The notes below the pieces were generated by a model. That model was not told where the DNA came from and searched no databases. It saw nothing but the letters and a program-made list of their open reading frames with translations. From Patescibacteria group bacterium (GTDB lineage: Bacteria; Patescibacteriota; UBA1384; UBA12157; JAENIV01), in NCBI GenBank assembly GCA_023485405.1, contig JAMCZU010000002.1:1-51245 (forward strand): 51,245 bases of DNA, in the 5' to 3' direction. Position 1 is the first letter of the stretch. Every line of letters begins with the position of its first letter. The position numbers were made by a program, and so were the translations under genes. Below are positions 29,273-40,389 of the stretch, piece by piece.

Positions 29273-30637
29273 ATGACGGAGGTAAAAATAAATAAAGAAA
29301 TTTTTAAGGCATACGACATTCGGGGAGTTTATCCCGAGGAAATCAACGAGGATTTAATTTATAAAATTGGTCAAGCTTATGCTAAAGTGGTAAAACCTAA
29401 AGGCAAAGTGGCAGTGGGTCACGACGTTCGGACTCATTCACCGCAATTAGCTAAAGCTTTAATTCAAGGTTTAACTGATGCTGGTGTCGATATAGTGGAT
29501 ATTGGTTTAATCTCGACCGAAATGCTTTATTTTGCGGTTGGCAGTTACGGTTTTGCCGGCGGACTACAAGTAACTGCTTCTCACAACCCGGCTGAATATA
29601 ACGGTTTAAAAATGGTGCGCGACGAGGCAAAGCCTGTTTCTTCTGATACCGGTATTTATGAAATTAGAGATTTAGTGGCAGATAATCAAGAAAAAGTGTC
29701 TGCTACTAGAATTGGCGAGATTGAGCAAAAAGATGTTTTAGAGGATTTTGCGAAGTTTTGTTTAGGTTTTATTGATATTAATGTCTTAAAACCATTAAAA
29801 CTTGTTTATAATCCGAACTTTGGTTTTGAGGGCGTTGTTTTAAAAAAGATTATTGAATTAGGTAGTTTGCCTTTAAATATAATTGGGTTAAATGATAAAC
29901 CCGATGGTACTTTTCCTAAAGGTCGTCCTGATCCTTTTCGTCCAGAGAATCGGCCGGAATTTATCCAAAAAGTAAAATCAGAACAAGCTGATTTAGGTGT
30001 AGCGTGGGATGCGGATGCGGATCGGGTGTTTTTTTGTACTAAAAATGACCATTTTGTCGAACCATATTATATGAATGCGCTACTGATTAAAATTGCTTTA
30101 GAGAAAAATCCAAAATCAAATATTGTCTATGATCCCCGCTATACATGGGCATTAATTGATTCGGCAAAAGAAAATGGTGGTCAGGCGGTGATTTCCCGAG
30201 TTGGGCATTCATTTATTAAAGAAAAAATGCGCGAGGTTGATGGAGTTTTCTGCGGTGAGTCGAGTGGTCATTTGTATTTTAAAGATTTTTGGTATGCCGA
30301 CTCAGGAATGATCCCATTACTTTTAATTTTGGAACTAATTTCTAAAGAAGGGGATTTGGATATTTTGCTAAAGCCGTATTTTGATAAATATTTTATTTCT
30401 GGTGAAATAAATACCGAAGTGGCTGATGGTGAAGCTAAAATTGCCCAGTTAAAAGAAAAATATGCTGATGGAAAAATAGATGAACTTGATGGTCTTTCGG
30501 TTGAGTACGATCGTGATTGGCGATTCAATGTTCGAACTTCCAACACTGAACCATTACTTCGCTTAAATGTCGAAGCCAAAACCAAAGAACTAATGGAACA
30601 AAAAAGAGACGAACTTTTGGCTCTAATCCGCACTTAA
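29273..30637 (+). CDS. phosphomannomutase/phosphoglucomutase
   Basis: KAYDIRGVYP, TASHNPAEYNGLK, DADADRVFF, GESSGH. Confidence 0.94.
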   Translation: MTEVKINKEIFKAYDIRGVYPEEINEDLIYKIGQAYAKVVKPKGKVAVGHDVRTHSPQLAKALIQGLTDAGVDIVDIGLISTEMLYFAVGSYGFAGGLQVTASHNPAEYNGLKMVRDEAKPVSSDTGIYEIRDLVADNQEKVSATRIGEIEQKDVLEDFAKFCLGFIDINVLKPLKLVYNPNFGFEGVVLKKIIELGSLPLNIIGLNDKPDGTFPKGRPDPFRPENRPEFIQKVKSEQADLGVAWDADADRVFFCTKNDHFVEPYYMNALLIKIALEKNPKSNIVYDPRYTWALIDSAKENGGQAVISRVGHSFIKEKMREVDGVFCGESSGHLYFKDFWYADSGMIPLLLILELISKEGDLDILLKPYFDKYFISGEINTEVADGEAKIAQLKEKYADGKIDELDGLSVEYDRDWRFNVRTSNTEPLLRLNVEAKTKELMEQKRDELLALIRT

Positions 30638-30651
30638 AAGAGCTAAATTTA

Positions 30652-31188
30652 TTATTTGAGTGGAGGAAAAGTAGGAGCTGGATTTATATTATTTGATTTC
30701 ATTCCTTCTCCAAAAGTACATGTTCCGGTGCTCGATTCGTTTGTGCTAATTGGGCCGACACAAAATAATTTGCCCGATGAGGGTAATTTAGCGTAACCGA
30801 TAAAATTGTCCTTTGTAATAGTTTGAAATATTAGTTCTGAATTGTATTGTTTGACTGAATTTTGGATATTGATGATTTTAGGGTCTTTTTCCAATCCGAT
30901 AAGTGTTCCGTTATCATCGTAATAAACTGCCGCAGCAGCTTCAACAGATAATAATTGACTTTTAATCTGAGCATCTTTAGCCTTATCTTTAGCGCTGTTG
31001 AGATTAACCACAACAGTTGCAGCTAAAATGCCTCCGACAATCAAGATAAAGCCTAAAATAACAGCTATAACTATAATAATCAGTTTTTTATTAGAATTTC
31101 CTTGTGGTGTTGTTTGTTGAGTTGATTGTTGCTGGGGAATTGGTGATGTCATTTGTGGTGCAGGTGGTGTTGATTGATTTTGGTTCAT
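30652..31188 (-). CDS. hypothetical membrane-anchored protein, Pro/Gln-rich N-terminus
   Basis: QQQSTQQTTPQG then KLIIIVIAVILGFILIVGGILAATVVV. Confidence 0.6.
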   Translation of the reverse strand: MNQNQSTPPAPQMTSPIPQQQSTQQTTPQGNSNKKLIIIVIAVILGFILIVGGILAATVVVNLNSAKDKAKDAQIKSQLLSVEAAAAVYYDDNGTLIGLEKDPKIINIQNSVKQYNSELIFQTITKDNFIGYAKLPSSGKLFCVGPISTNESSTGTCTFGEGMKSNNINPAPTFPPLK

Positions 31189-31207
31189 TAGCCCTCCTTT
31201 GGAACGA

Positions 31208-31636
31208 TTAACTTAATTCTATCCTGTTTTTATTATAATCCATCATAACTTTAAACATATCAAAAAAGCCTTTTTGTCCTAAAATTCCGTAAGGCATTCT
31301 ATGCGCTGTAAAATCAGGCGCAAAACCACAATAACACTCTTTGTTGTTACCACCAATATTTAGGGTGACATTATGAAAATAAGATATTTTCTTGTCGCCC
31401 GTAACTCCAAAGAATTCTAATTTTCTGCCGCTTTTAATATCTATTCCTAAATATTCGCCAATTTCGCTATGAAAAATACAAAAATCAGCACCAGAATCAA
31501 TCAGAGTAAGGTAGTCAATCTTTTTGTCTTTATACTTAATAGTAATTGGTATAACCGGGCGTTGAGCGCTTTTATGGTTTGGAAAAGCTTCGTTTGGATC
31601 GGAGGGGAATTTTTTATAAGAGAATTTCAGTGGCAT
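31208..31636 (-). CDS. retropepsin-like aspartic protease
   Basis: LIDSGADFCIF (D-S-G), YGILGQKGFFDMFKV. Confidence 0.7.
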   Translation of the reverse strand: MPLKFSYKKFPSDPNEAFPNHKSAQRPVIPITIKYKDKKIDYLTLIDSGADFCIFHSEIGEYLGIDIKSGRKLEFFGVTGDKKISYFHNVTLNIGGNNKECYCGFAPDFTAHRMPYGILGQKGFFDMFKVMMDYNKNRIELS

Positions 31637-31843
31637 TTAGAATCCTAAAACATAATTGCCATAATCTTTAGGTACTCGTGTAACAATAGGTTTGGGTTCA
31701 CCTCTTTCTTTGGCTTCTTTTATAACATCAGGTAAAGATTTACCGTGACTGATAACTTTTTTTTCATCAAAAGAAAGTGCGATCCATTCATTCGAGTATT
31801 TTTTTAAAATTTTAGATAAATTTTCTTCTTTTAATACCAACAT
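31637..31843 (-). CDS. DUF5678-like small protein
   Basis: NEWIALSFDEKKVISHGKSLPDVIKEAKERGE; immediately upstream of the protease gene. Confidence 0.65.
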   Translation of the reverse strand: MLVLKEENLSKILKKYSNEWIALSFDEKKVISHGKSLPDVIKEAKERGEPKPIVTRVPKDYGNYVLGF

Positions 31844-31922
31844 TTTATCATCGTTTATATTGTAACATTTTTTAAAAATCTTTTAAACCTTTGATTAACC
31901 TACGAGGTTTATTAAAATTGGT

Positions 31923-32576
31923 TTAATTAAAGCTTATAGAAGATAACATTTGGTTAACTATATTAGAATCTACTTTTGAGGAAGTGCTTAACTGAATTAC
32001 TTGTTGACCATTAGAAATATAATAGCTATAGTCTATTTGAGCCATCTCATATCCTTGAGATGTTTTTCCTAAATCTTTGACCGAGATTGATTGAGGGTGA
32101 AGCGTTGTCAAGTATGCAGTCAGACTAGTTTCAGCTGTCTTTGGAGGATATTGAGATAATGTAATTGAATTTCCTTGTTCATTGGTAACAATTATAGTAG
32201 AACTGTTATCTTTTACATTCCAACCCGTAGGATAAGAAAAAGCGATACCTAAAGTGATTGACGGATAGATTATATATCCTGTAGTTGTATTATTTTGTTG
32301 ATTATTATTTGCGGATGCAGCAGTAGAAGGAAACGTAGTTGGTGGAGTGTAAGACCCATTCTTATTAGGTGACGATCGGTAGTGTGAAAAGACATAAAGA
32401 ACTATCATTCCTAATATCGCTAATATCGGCAAGCCGACAAAAATATAAAAGACAACCCGGGCAATAACGATTGCGGGGTCTTTTGATTTCCAAAAAGAAA
32501 CATTTTGAGCTGGCTGTTATGTTTGTGATGATTGTTGAGATTGATTGGTTTGATTGCTAGGGTTTGATTGGTTCAC
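31923..32576 (-). pseudogene. membrane-anchored hypothetical protein interrupted by in-frame TAA
   Basis: GTG at 32576 after AGGAGGT: MNQSNPSNQTNQSQQSSQT*QPAQNVSFWKSKDPAIVIARVVFYIFVGLPILAILG...; TAA at 32519-32517. Confidence 0.65.
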
Positions 32577-32614
32577 CTTGACCTCCTATATCTATTAACA
32601 TTTAAAAAGATAAA

Positions 32615-33706
32615 TTATAGGCTTGCTTGATATCTTTGAGATTTTGCGATTAAATAATCTCTTAATTTATCCGCATTTATCTGAGAAAGTCCAGGTATAT
32701 TTAATGCAACTGATGATTTTTCTCCAGCTGTTTCAATCGATAATGAATAAAGACCAAATAGTCGGTCAGTTATACCTTGTCTAACATTAACATTTTGAAT
32801 CCTATTGTAATACAAAAAAGAAGAAGACTGTCCAATAACCTTGGTTCTTATTTCTGCTTTATCTTTGCCAAAATAAAAATAAAAGTTTTTATACCAGATA
32901 AAATTGATCATCAAAGAACCGGCCACGACGATAAAAATGAAAAGGAAAAAAATTAGATTAAAATTAGCTGGTTCCGGTATTGCATAGCCACGAGGTAAAA
33001 TACCTCCAAGAACGGCTAAAATAATAATTATAAATAAAATAGACATTCTTAAAGTTCCAGTAAAAATAAGTATAGATGAGATAGGACAGTTTTCTCTTGA
33101 AATATCAACTGTAGTGGTGTTGTCCTGATTTTTTTGTGGTTCTTGTGTTACTGTCGTTTGCTGTTGAATATTTTCTGGGTGTGAAGGACCATTTTCAGGA
33201 TTGGCAATTCGATTATTTAAAAATTCCACTAGTTTGTCTGAATTGATTTTATTTAATCCGTCAACATGCGAGTAAAACCCCGAAGTTTCTCCAGCTGTCT
33301 CGTAATGAACATCGTATAAACCAAACATTCTATCCAAAACGTCTTGATCGACATATATATTTTGCAATCTCTCATATCTAACATGGCCAGTTGCAACACT
33401 GACAACTCCTTTTTTAATTTCGGCATTATTTTCTTCGAATGAATAATAGTAGAATTTATAATAAAGATATTCAAATATACATATACCTACAATTAAAAAT
33501 AATGCACCCAAATTTACAGTCCAATTCATCCAAATTATCCCTGTTGTTGTTGCCTCGGTTATGGGTCCCGCATCCGTTACTGTAGATATAAATAATCGAC
33601 GCAGTAAAAAATATCCTATCCAGAAAATTATTATCGTAATTATTCCTGGTAATGATTTCTTGATGGGTTTAAGAGAACTTAAAGGTAAATTGTTTGAATC
33701 ATACAT
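32615..33706 (-). CDS. tandem bacterial-PH (YdbS/bPH2-like) membrane protein
   Basis: Two repeats: VRYERLQNIYVDQDVLDRMFGLYDVHYETAGE and LYYNRIQNVNVRQGITDRLFGLYSLSIETAGE. Confidence 0.85.
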   Translation of the reverse strand: MYDSNNLPLSSLKPIKKSLPGIITIIIFWIGYFLLRRLFISTVTDAGPITEATTTGIIWMNWTVNLGALFLIVGICIFEYLYYKFYYYSFEENNAEIKKGVVSVATGHVRYERLQNIYVDQDVLDRMFGLYDVHYETAGETSGFYSHVDGLNKINSDKLVEFLNNRIANPENGPSHPENIQQQTTVTQEPQKNQDNTTTVDISRENCPISSILIFTGTLRMSILFIIIILAVLGGILPRGYAIPEPANFNLIFFLFIFIVVAGSLMINFIWYKNFYFYFGKDKAEIRTKVIGQSSSFLYYNRIQNVNVRQGITDRLFGLYSLSIETAGEKSSVALNIPGLSQINADKLRDYLIAKSQRYQASL

Positions 33707-33719
33707 ATAATCCTCCTTT

Positions 33720-34679
33720 TTAGATCACCAACCCCATTTTTTCTTTGACTTCTTTAATAGTTTCTTGAGCGAAAGGACGCAGTTTTTCGGCGCCGGAAGC
33801 TAAGATTTTTTTGACTTCTTCGTCGGTAATTTCATCGCGACGTTTTTGAAATGGCTCAAGTTCTTTGATAATTGCTTCGGCAAAAAGGGGTTTAAATTCA
33901 CTGTATTTAATTGTACCGGCTTTTCTTTGTTCTAAAAATTTATTGGCTTCTTCGGTGCCAACAAATTCACCATAAAGATTAATTAAATTTAAAGTAGCGG
34001 GTGAAATTTCTGATTGATGGCCGTCATCAGTGGTCGCGCCAGCAATTTTTTGACGAATTGTCTCGGGATCATCGGTTAAAGCAACATAAGTATTGACAGC
34101 GTCAGATTTAGACATTTTACCTTCACCCGAGAGAGAACCAACTCGTTTTGCTTCGGTTAAAAGAGCTTTTGGTTCGGGAAATATTTGTCCAAATTTAGTG
34201 TTAAAACGGCGCGCTAAATCACGGGTTAATTCCACATGTTGGACTTGATCTTCGCCGACGGGCACACCCTCGGCTTTGTAAAGTAAAATATCGGCCGCCA
34301 TCAGCACTGGATAATCAAAAAGACCAACTCTTTCTTCATTTTTGGCCGCTTTTTCCTTATATTGTGTCATCCGGGTTAATTCGCCCATTGTCGTAATGGT
34401 ATTTAAAAGCCAAGCTAGTTCGGTGTGTTCTTTAACATCTGATTGTAGAAATAAAGTGGATTTTTCTGGATCAATGCCAGAGGCTAAAACATCTTTAGCG
34501 GCGGAAATAATTCTTTGGGGTAATTCTTCTTTAGGATAATTAACAGTAATAGCATGATAATCCACAATACAAAAAATTGTTTCATTTTCTGCTTGGAGTT
34601 TAGCCCAATTTTTCATCGCGCCTAAATAATTACCTAAATGGACAACACCGGAAGGTTGGATTCCTGAAAAAATTTTCAT
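33720..34679 (-). CDS. trpS: tryptophanyl-tRNA synthetase
   Basis: FSGIQPSGVVHLGNYLGA, GEGKMSKSD. Confidence 0.96.
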   Translation of the reverse strand: MKIFSGIQPSGVVHLGNYLGAMKNWAKLQAENETIFCIVDYHAITVNYPKEELPQRIISAAKDVLASGIDPEKSTLFLQSDVKEHTELAWLLNTITTMGELTRMTQYKEKAAKNEERVGLFDYPVLMAADILLYKAEGVPVGEDQVQHVELTRDLARRFNTKFGQIFPEPKALLTEAKRVGSLSGEGKMSKSDAVNTYVALTDDPETIRQKIAGATTDDGHQSEISPATLNLINLYGEFVGTEEANKFLEQRKAGTIKYSEFKPLFAEAIIKELEPFQKRRDEITDEEVKKILASGAEKLRPFAQETIKEVKEKMGLVI

Positions 34680-34752
34680 AATAACTCCTAATTTTATTCT
34701 ACCAGTATTTATCTCTTGTTTTCAAGGGAGACTTGTTGTAGTATAACAGGTT

Positions 34753-35649
34753 ATGACTAAAATAGAAAAAGCCATTCTTCAAACTTTAGCCTTTTTTGAT
34801 ATCTTTAAACGGCCTTTGACCTTGGAAGAGTTATGGCACAATTTATATCGGACAAAAACAAGTAAAATCCAGATCTTATTTGCTCTTCGTGCTTTGCAAA
34901 AGAAGAAAATAGTTGTTGAGAAAGATTCATATTTTTTGCTGAATGAACCGCGGAAAAACTTTGCTATTTTTGAAAGGCAAAAACAAATCTGTCAAAAACG
35001 TTGGTTAAAGATTCAGCGTATAATTAAATTTCTTCGCTACGCGCCATTTGTTAAAAATATTTCGGTCATTAATTCACTGGCTTTTAATGCTTCAAATGAA
35101 AATTCTGATATTGATATTTTTATTATCACCCAGAAAAATCGTCTTTGGACAGCCAGAGCAGCCGTAGTAATGATTTTGGAATTTTTGGGTCAAAATAAAA
35201 ATAAATGGTATCAAGCGAACAAATTTTGTTTAGGTTTTGCTTTAACGGTAGAAAAATTAAATTTAGAAAATTTGCGTTTAAAAAAAGATATTTATTTTAC
35301 CTATTGGTTGGCTATGCTTATGCCGATTTTAGATCGAAAAATGTATCAGAAATTTATTTTAGAAAATGCTTGGATTTTGAAAGAATTACCCAATTGGCAA
35401 GAGAAAAATATTGAAAGTTTCCCGGAAAAAAAGACAAAGTTAGAAAAAATTTTATCAGGACGGTTTGGTGAAGCGCTAGAAAGTTTCTTAGGTCATCTCC
35501 AAATTAAAAAAATATGGCTGGCAAAGGAAAATCATCGTCTAGGTGCATCGGTGGTGGCTGACTTTCAAATGATGAAATTGCATGCTTATGATCGTCGTAA
35601 TTTTTATCAAATACAGTGGCAAGAAAAACTAAAAGCTTTAAAAATATAG
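34753..35649 (+). CDS. nucleotidyltransferase-like protein
   Basis: INSLAFNASNENSDIDIFIIT, a DxD NTase-type motif. Confidence 0.5.
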   Translation: MTKIEKAILQTLAFFDIFKRPLTLEELWHNLYRTKTSKIQILFALRALQKKKIVVEKDSYFLLNEPRKNFAIFERQKQICQKRWLKIQRIIKFLRYAPFVKNISVINSLAFNASNENSDIDIFIITQKNRLWTARAAVVMILEFLGQNKNKWYQANKFCLGFALTVEKLNLENLRLKKDIYFTYWLAMLMPILDRKMYQKFILENAWILKELPNWQEKNIESFPEKKTKLEKILSGRFGEALESFLGHLQIKKIWLAKENHRLGASVVADFQMMKLHAYDRRNFYQIQWQEKLKALKI

Positions 35650-35651
35650 GG

Positions 35652-35740
35652 GTTGACCCCGCCAGAATTCCTTTCTGCAAAACGGACTACGTCCTGTTAT
35701 TGCAGAAGCGTCATCTGCGGGGGTCTGCGGACTGACGTCC
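35652..35740. repeat. cluster of nested palindromes (REP/BIME-like)
   Basis: TTCTGCAA...TTGCAGAA, GGACtacGTCC, GGACtgacGTCC within an imperfect GACCCCGCCAGA/TCTGCGGGGGTC outer pair. Confidence 0.6.
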
Positions 35741-35770
35741 TTGACAAAATTGGTCTTTTTTGGCTAAAAT
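35741..35770 (+). promoter_or_regulatory. promoter upstream of groES
   Basis: TTGACA-18 nt-TAAAAT. Confidence 0.75.
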
Positions 35771-35774
35771 AATG

Positions 35775-35838
35775 GTTGATGGGAGTCGGTTATCCCCCTT
35801 CCGGCTTCCATCAACTTCGGAGGAAACCCCGAATTTTT
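35775..35838 (+). ncRNA. candidate small RNA or attenuator-like leader upstream of groESL
   Basis: GTTGATGG...CCATCAAC long hairpin, then TTCGG...CCGAA-TTTTT. Confidence 0.5.
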
Positions 35839-35875
35839 AAACTCAGAAAATTAATATATTAAAGAAAGGAATAAA

Positions 35876-36160
35876 ATGAAAATTAAACCATTGGCGGACC
35901 GTGTAGTTGTCAAACCTCTTGAGGAAGAATCGAAAACCAAATCTGGAATTATTATTCCCGATACCGCCAAAGAAAAATCTCATCGTGGCGAAATTATTGC
36001 CACGGGACCGGGCAAATATGACGATGGCAAATTAATCGCCCTAAATGTTAAAATTGGCGACAAGATTTTATACAAAGAATATAGTGGTGACGAGTTTAAA
36101 CTTGACGGCATTACAGTTATTATTTTAAAAGAAGAAGACATAATCGCCATCATCGAATGA
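35876..36160 (+). CDS. groES: co-chaperonin GroES
   Basis: IKPLADRVVVKPLEEESKTKSGIIIPDTAKEK. Confidence 0.97.
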   Translation: MKIKPLADRVVVKPLEEESKTKSGIIIPDTAKEKSHRGEIIATGPGKYDDGKLIALNVKIGDKILYKEYSGDEFKLDGITVIILKEEDIIAIIE

Positions 36161-36256
36161 TGGCTCAAATTTTCAATGATCAATTTTCAATCAAATCCTA
36201 ATGTTTAAAAATTAAATCATTTAAAATTCAATAAAAATTTAAAATTAGAAATTTAA

Positions 36257-37915
<1,659 letters not shown>

Positions 37916-37977
37916 GAAGGGCGAAGAAATTAAGTACGAATTACGAAGTAATTGTAAAAGAAAAATATGGAATAAAA

Positions 37978-38006
37978 AAAGACCGGTCCGCAAGGGTCGG
38001 TCTTTT
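37978..38006 (+). terminator. intrinsic terminator after groEL
   Basis: AAAGACCG...CGGTCTTTT. Confidence 0.85.
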
Positions 38007-38025
38007 GAGCTAATTTAACCTCATG

Positions 38026-38046
38026 CTGACACTTCCAAGGTGTCAG
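38026..38046. repeat. palindromic repeat CTGACACTTCCAAGGTGTCAG
   Basis: TGACACTTCCAAGGTGTCAGTG recurs exactly at 18816-18837. Confidence 0.75.
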
Positions 38047-38088
38047 TGGGTGTATTTTTATAATTTTGTCAAAAATTTCCGCGCGAAG

Positions 38089-38400
38089 CTATAATCTTAT
38101 CTTATGATTGATAATTGTATGGCCTTCAAGTGCGAGGATTTTTTCTTTTTCCTTTTGGCCGAGAGCATAACCACCAACTATTCCATTGGAACGAATAACA
38201 CGGTGGCAAGGTACTGGTTCGAATTCCTCAAAAGGTAGTTGTTTTTCTCTACCGTGATAGTTGCGATTTAAAATAGAACCAACCGCACGATAAGCTTTGG
38301 GTGATCCCGCTTTAATGGCCACTTCTTGGTAAGTCATCAATTTACCACGGGGAATTTTACCAACAACTTCCAAGACTTTTTTAGTGAAAATTTTAATCAT
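38089..38400 (-). CDS. MGMT (methylated-DNA--protein-cysteine methyltransferase)
   Basis: IPRGKLMTYQEVA, PCHRVIRSNGIVGGYALG. Confidence 0.92.
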   Translation of the reverse strand: MIKIFTKKVLEVVGKIPRGKLMTYQEVAIKAGSPKAYRAVGSILNRNYHGREKQLPFEEFEPVPCHRVIRSNGIVGGYALGQKEKEKILALEGHTIINHKIRL

Positions 38401-38910
38401 TTAAGCTATTTCTGAACCAACAGCCCCAGATGGTGGTTCAACCACATCATCGGTAAAAATAATCGCCTTGTCAATGCGCGAAACTTTATCCGATGTAAGG
38501 ATGCGAGATTTGCCCAAGAGATCTTTAAGATAATATTTAGTTACGCTTTGCGTGTTAGTGTCAATTAAGAAATTTTCCACTTCGCCCAAACCGATATCTG
38601 ACTCGGTTTTAGCTTTCATCCCTAAGAGATAAATTTTCTTATCAATCAATGTTTTTAAACGGATGATTTCCGAAGGATCAACTAAGTTATCAACTGATGC
38701 TGTCACTAAACCAACAGGATCCCAGTCAATGACATCAATAATTGAAAGCGCTTTTTGAGGGGAGAAAAAACCCTCAAGTTGCACTAAAAAACCCAGTAGT
38801 TGTCCATTTTGAGGGTCAACTAAAATTTGGCGAACCACACCCGCCTTTACTTGATCATCTCGAGCCGCCACTGGTAGTCCAATTAGTTTAGTTGCTTCAA
38901 TAAACATCAC
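38401..38910 (-). CDS. PRC-barrel domain protein
   Basis: GLPVAARDDQVKAGVVRQILVDPQNGQLLGFLVQ; second repeat after residue 85. Confidence 0.8.
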   Translation of the reverse strand: MMFIEATKLIGLPVAARDDQVKAGVVRQILVDPQNGQLLGFLVQLEGFFSPQKALSIIDVIDWDPVGLVTASVDNLVDPSEIIRLKTLIDKKIYLLGMKAKTESDIGLGEVENFLIDTNTQSVTKYYLKDLLGKSRILTSDKVSRIDKAIIFTDDVVEPPSGAVGSEIA

Positions 38911-39079
38911 CGTTATTATAGCATGAATGCGCGGAAATTTCTGACGAAATTATAGCATAATAACGGAATTTTAAATTCTAAATTTTTAATTTTAAATCAA
39001 TTTATAATGACTTAATTTTAAAACATTAAATCATTTGAAATTCAATTGAAATTTTAAATTTGAAATTGAAAATTAAAAA

Positions 39080-39637
39080 CTAGGCTCGTTCGACGTATGC
39101 ACCAGTGCGAGTGTCAATGACAATTTTGTCACCATCTTTAATAAATAAAGGCACATTAATTTGTGCCCCGGTCTCTAGAGTCGCCGGTTTGAGCACAGTT
39201 GAGGCCGTGTTGCCCTTAAAACCTGGTTCAGTGTAAGTAATCTCTAGTGTAATTTTAATAGGTAGTTGGATATTAATTGGCTTATTTTGAAAATATAAAA
39301 TATCCACTTCAGCCCCTTCTTTAAGAAAATTAGCCATTTTGCCAATTTGGGTCAAAGAAATTGAAAATTGTTCAAAGTTTGCGGCGTCCATAAAGTAAAA
39401 ATTTTCAGCATCTTTGTAAAGATATTGGGCTTTTTTGGTTTCAAGTTCTGCTTCTTGAATTTTTTCGGCACCAGCAAAAGTTTTTTCAAGCGTCGCGCCA
39501 GAGATTAAATTTTTTATTTTTGTTCGCAAAATCCCACCACCACGACCGAGTTTAGAGTGCTCAGTATAAATTACTTGATGTGGTTCGGAATTAAAAATAA
39601 TTTTTGTGCCAATTTTTAGATCATTAATTGAAAACAT
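39080..39637 (-). CDS. efp: elongation factor P
   Basis: FSINDLKIGTKIIFNSEPHQVIYTEHSKLGRGGGILRTKIKNL. Confidence 0.95.
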   Translation of the reverse strand: MFSINDLKIGTKIIFNSEPHQVIYTEHSKLGRGGGILRTKIKNLISGATLEKTFAGAEKIQEAELETKKAQYLYKDAENFYFMDAANFEQFSISLTQIGKMANFLKEGAEVDILYFQNKPINIQLPIKITLEITYTEPGFKGNTASTVLKPATLETGAQINVPLFIKDGDKIVIDTRTGAYVERA

Positions 39638-39647
39638 TGTTTGAGAT

Positions 39648-39872
39648 TTATTTCTTGACGTATGGTAAAAGGGCTAAAAATCTAGCTCGTTTGATTGCTT
39701 CAGAAAGCATTCGTTGATGTTTGGCACAAGTGCCAGTATCACGAGCAGATTTCATTTTTGTCCAAGGTGTTAAATATTTTATTAAAACACTTGAATCTTT
39801 GTAATCAATATAATCAATTTTCTTGCGGCAAAAATTACATTGTTTTCTTGATGGGCTAAATCTTCTGGGCAT
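39648..39872 (-). CDS. rpsR: 30S ribosomal protein S18
   Basis: CNFCRKKIDYIDYKDSSVLIKYLTPWTKMKSARDTGTCAKHQRMLSEAIKRARFLALLPY. Confidence 0.97.
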   Translation of the reverse strand: MPRRFSPSRKQCNFCRKKIDYIDYKDSSVLIKYLTPWTKMKSARDTGTCAKHQRMLSEAIKRARFLALLPYVKK

Positions 39873-39881
39873 TATTTTCTC

Positions 39882-40388
39882 CTAAAATGGGATTTCGTCT
39901 AAATTAATTTCGCCTTCGTCGGACGGTTCTTCTTTTTCTTTAGTAACTTTTTTGGGCTCAGCTTTTTCTTTTGATTTATTTTCTTCTTTTTCAATCGAAG
40001 GGGAAAATTCTTTGATATCTTCACCTAAATTAGGTGAGGATTCTGTGCCACTGACTCCTTTCGGTGTTAAAAAGACAAAATCTTCCATCACGATTTCGGT
40101 GCGATTTCTTTTGCCGCCATCTTGTCCTTCCCACGTGCGGGTTTGCAGTCGGCCTTCAATGTATATTTTATGGCCTTTTTTAACATATTGGGCAATAATT
40201 TCGGCGACTTTGCCCCAAGCAACCACGTTGTGGAATTCGGTTTGTTCCTGATTATTACCGTCTTTGTCACGCCAACGACGATTAGTGGCCACTGAAAAAG
40301 AACAGACTGCTTGGCCATTAGGGGTATAACGCATTTCTGGGTCTCGGGTGACATTGCCGACAAGTTGAGCACGATTTAGAGAATACAT
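39882..40388 (-). CDS. ssb: single-stranded DNA-binding protein
   Basis: NRAQLVGNVTRDPEMRYTPNGQAVCSFSVATNR, C-terminal acidic tail EIPF. Confidence 0.97.
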   Translation of the reverse strand: MYSLNRAQLVGNVTRDPEMRYTPNGQAVCSFSVATNRRWRDKDGNNQEQTEFHNVVAWGKVAEIIAQYVKKGHKIYIEGRLQTRTWEGQDGGKRNRTEIVMEDFVFLTPKGVSGTESSPNLGEDIKEFSPSIEKEENKSKEKAEPKKVTKEKEEPSDEGEINLDEIPF

Positions 40389-40389
40389 T

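Noticed and set aside
35741-35875. CIRCE/HrcA operator upstream of groES
   Set aside because: No TTAGCACTC-N9-GAGTGCTAA-like sequence seen.
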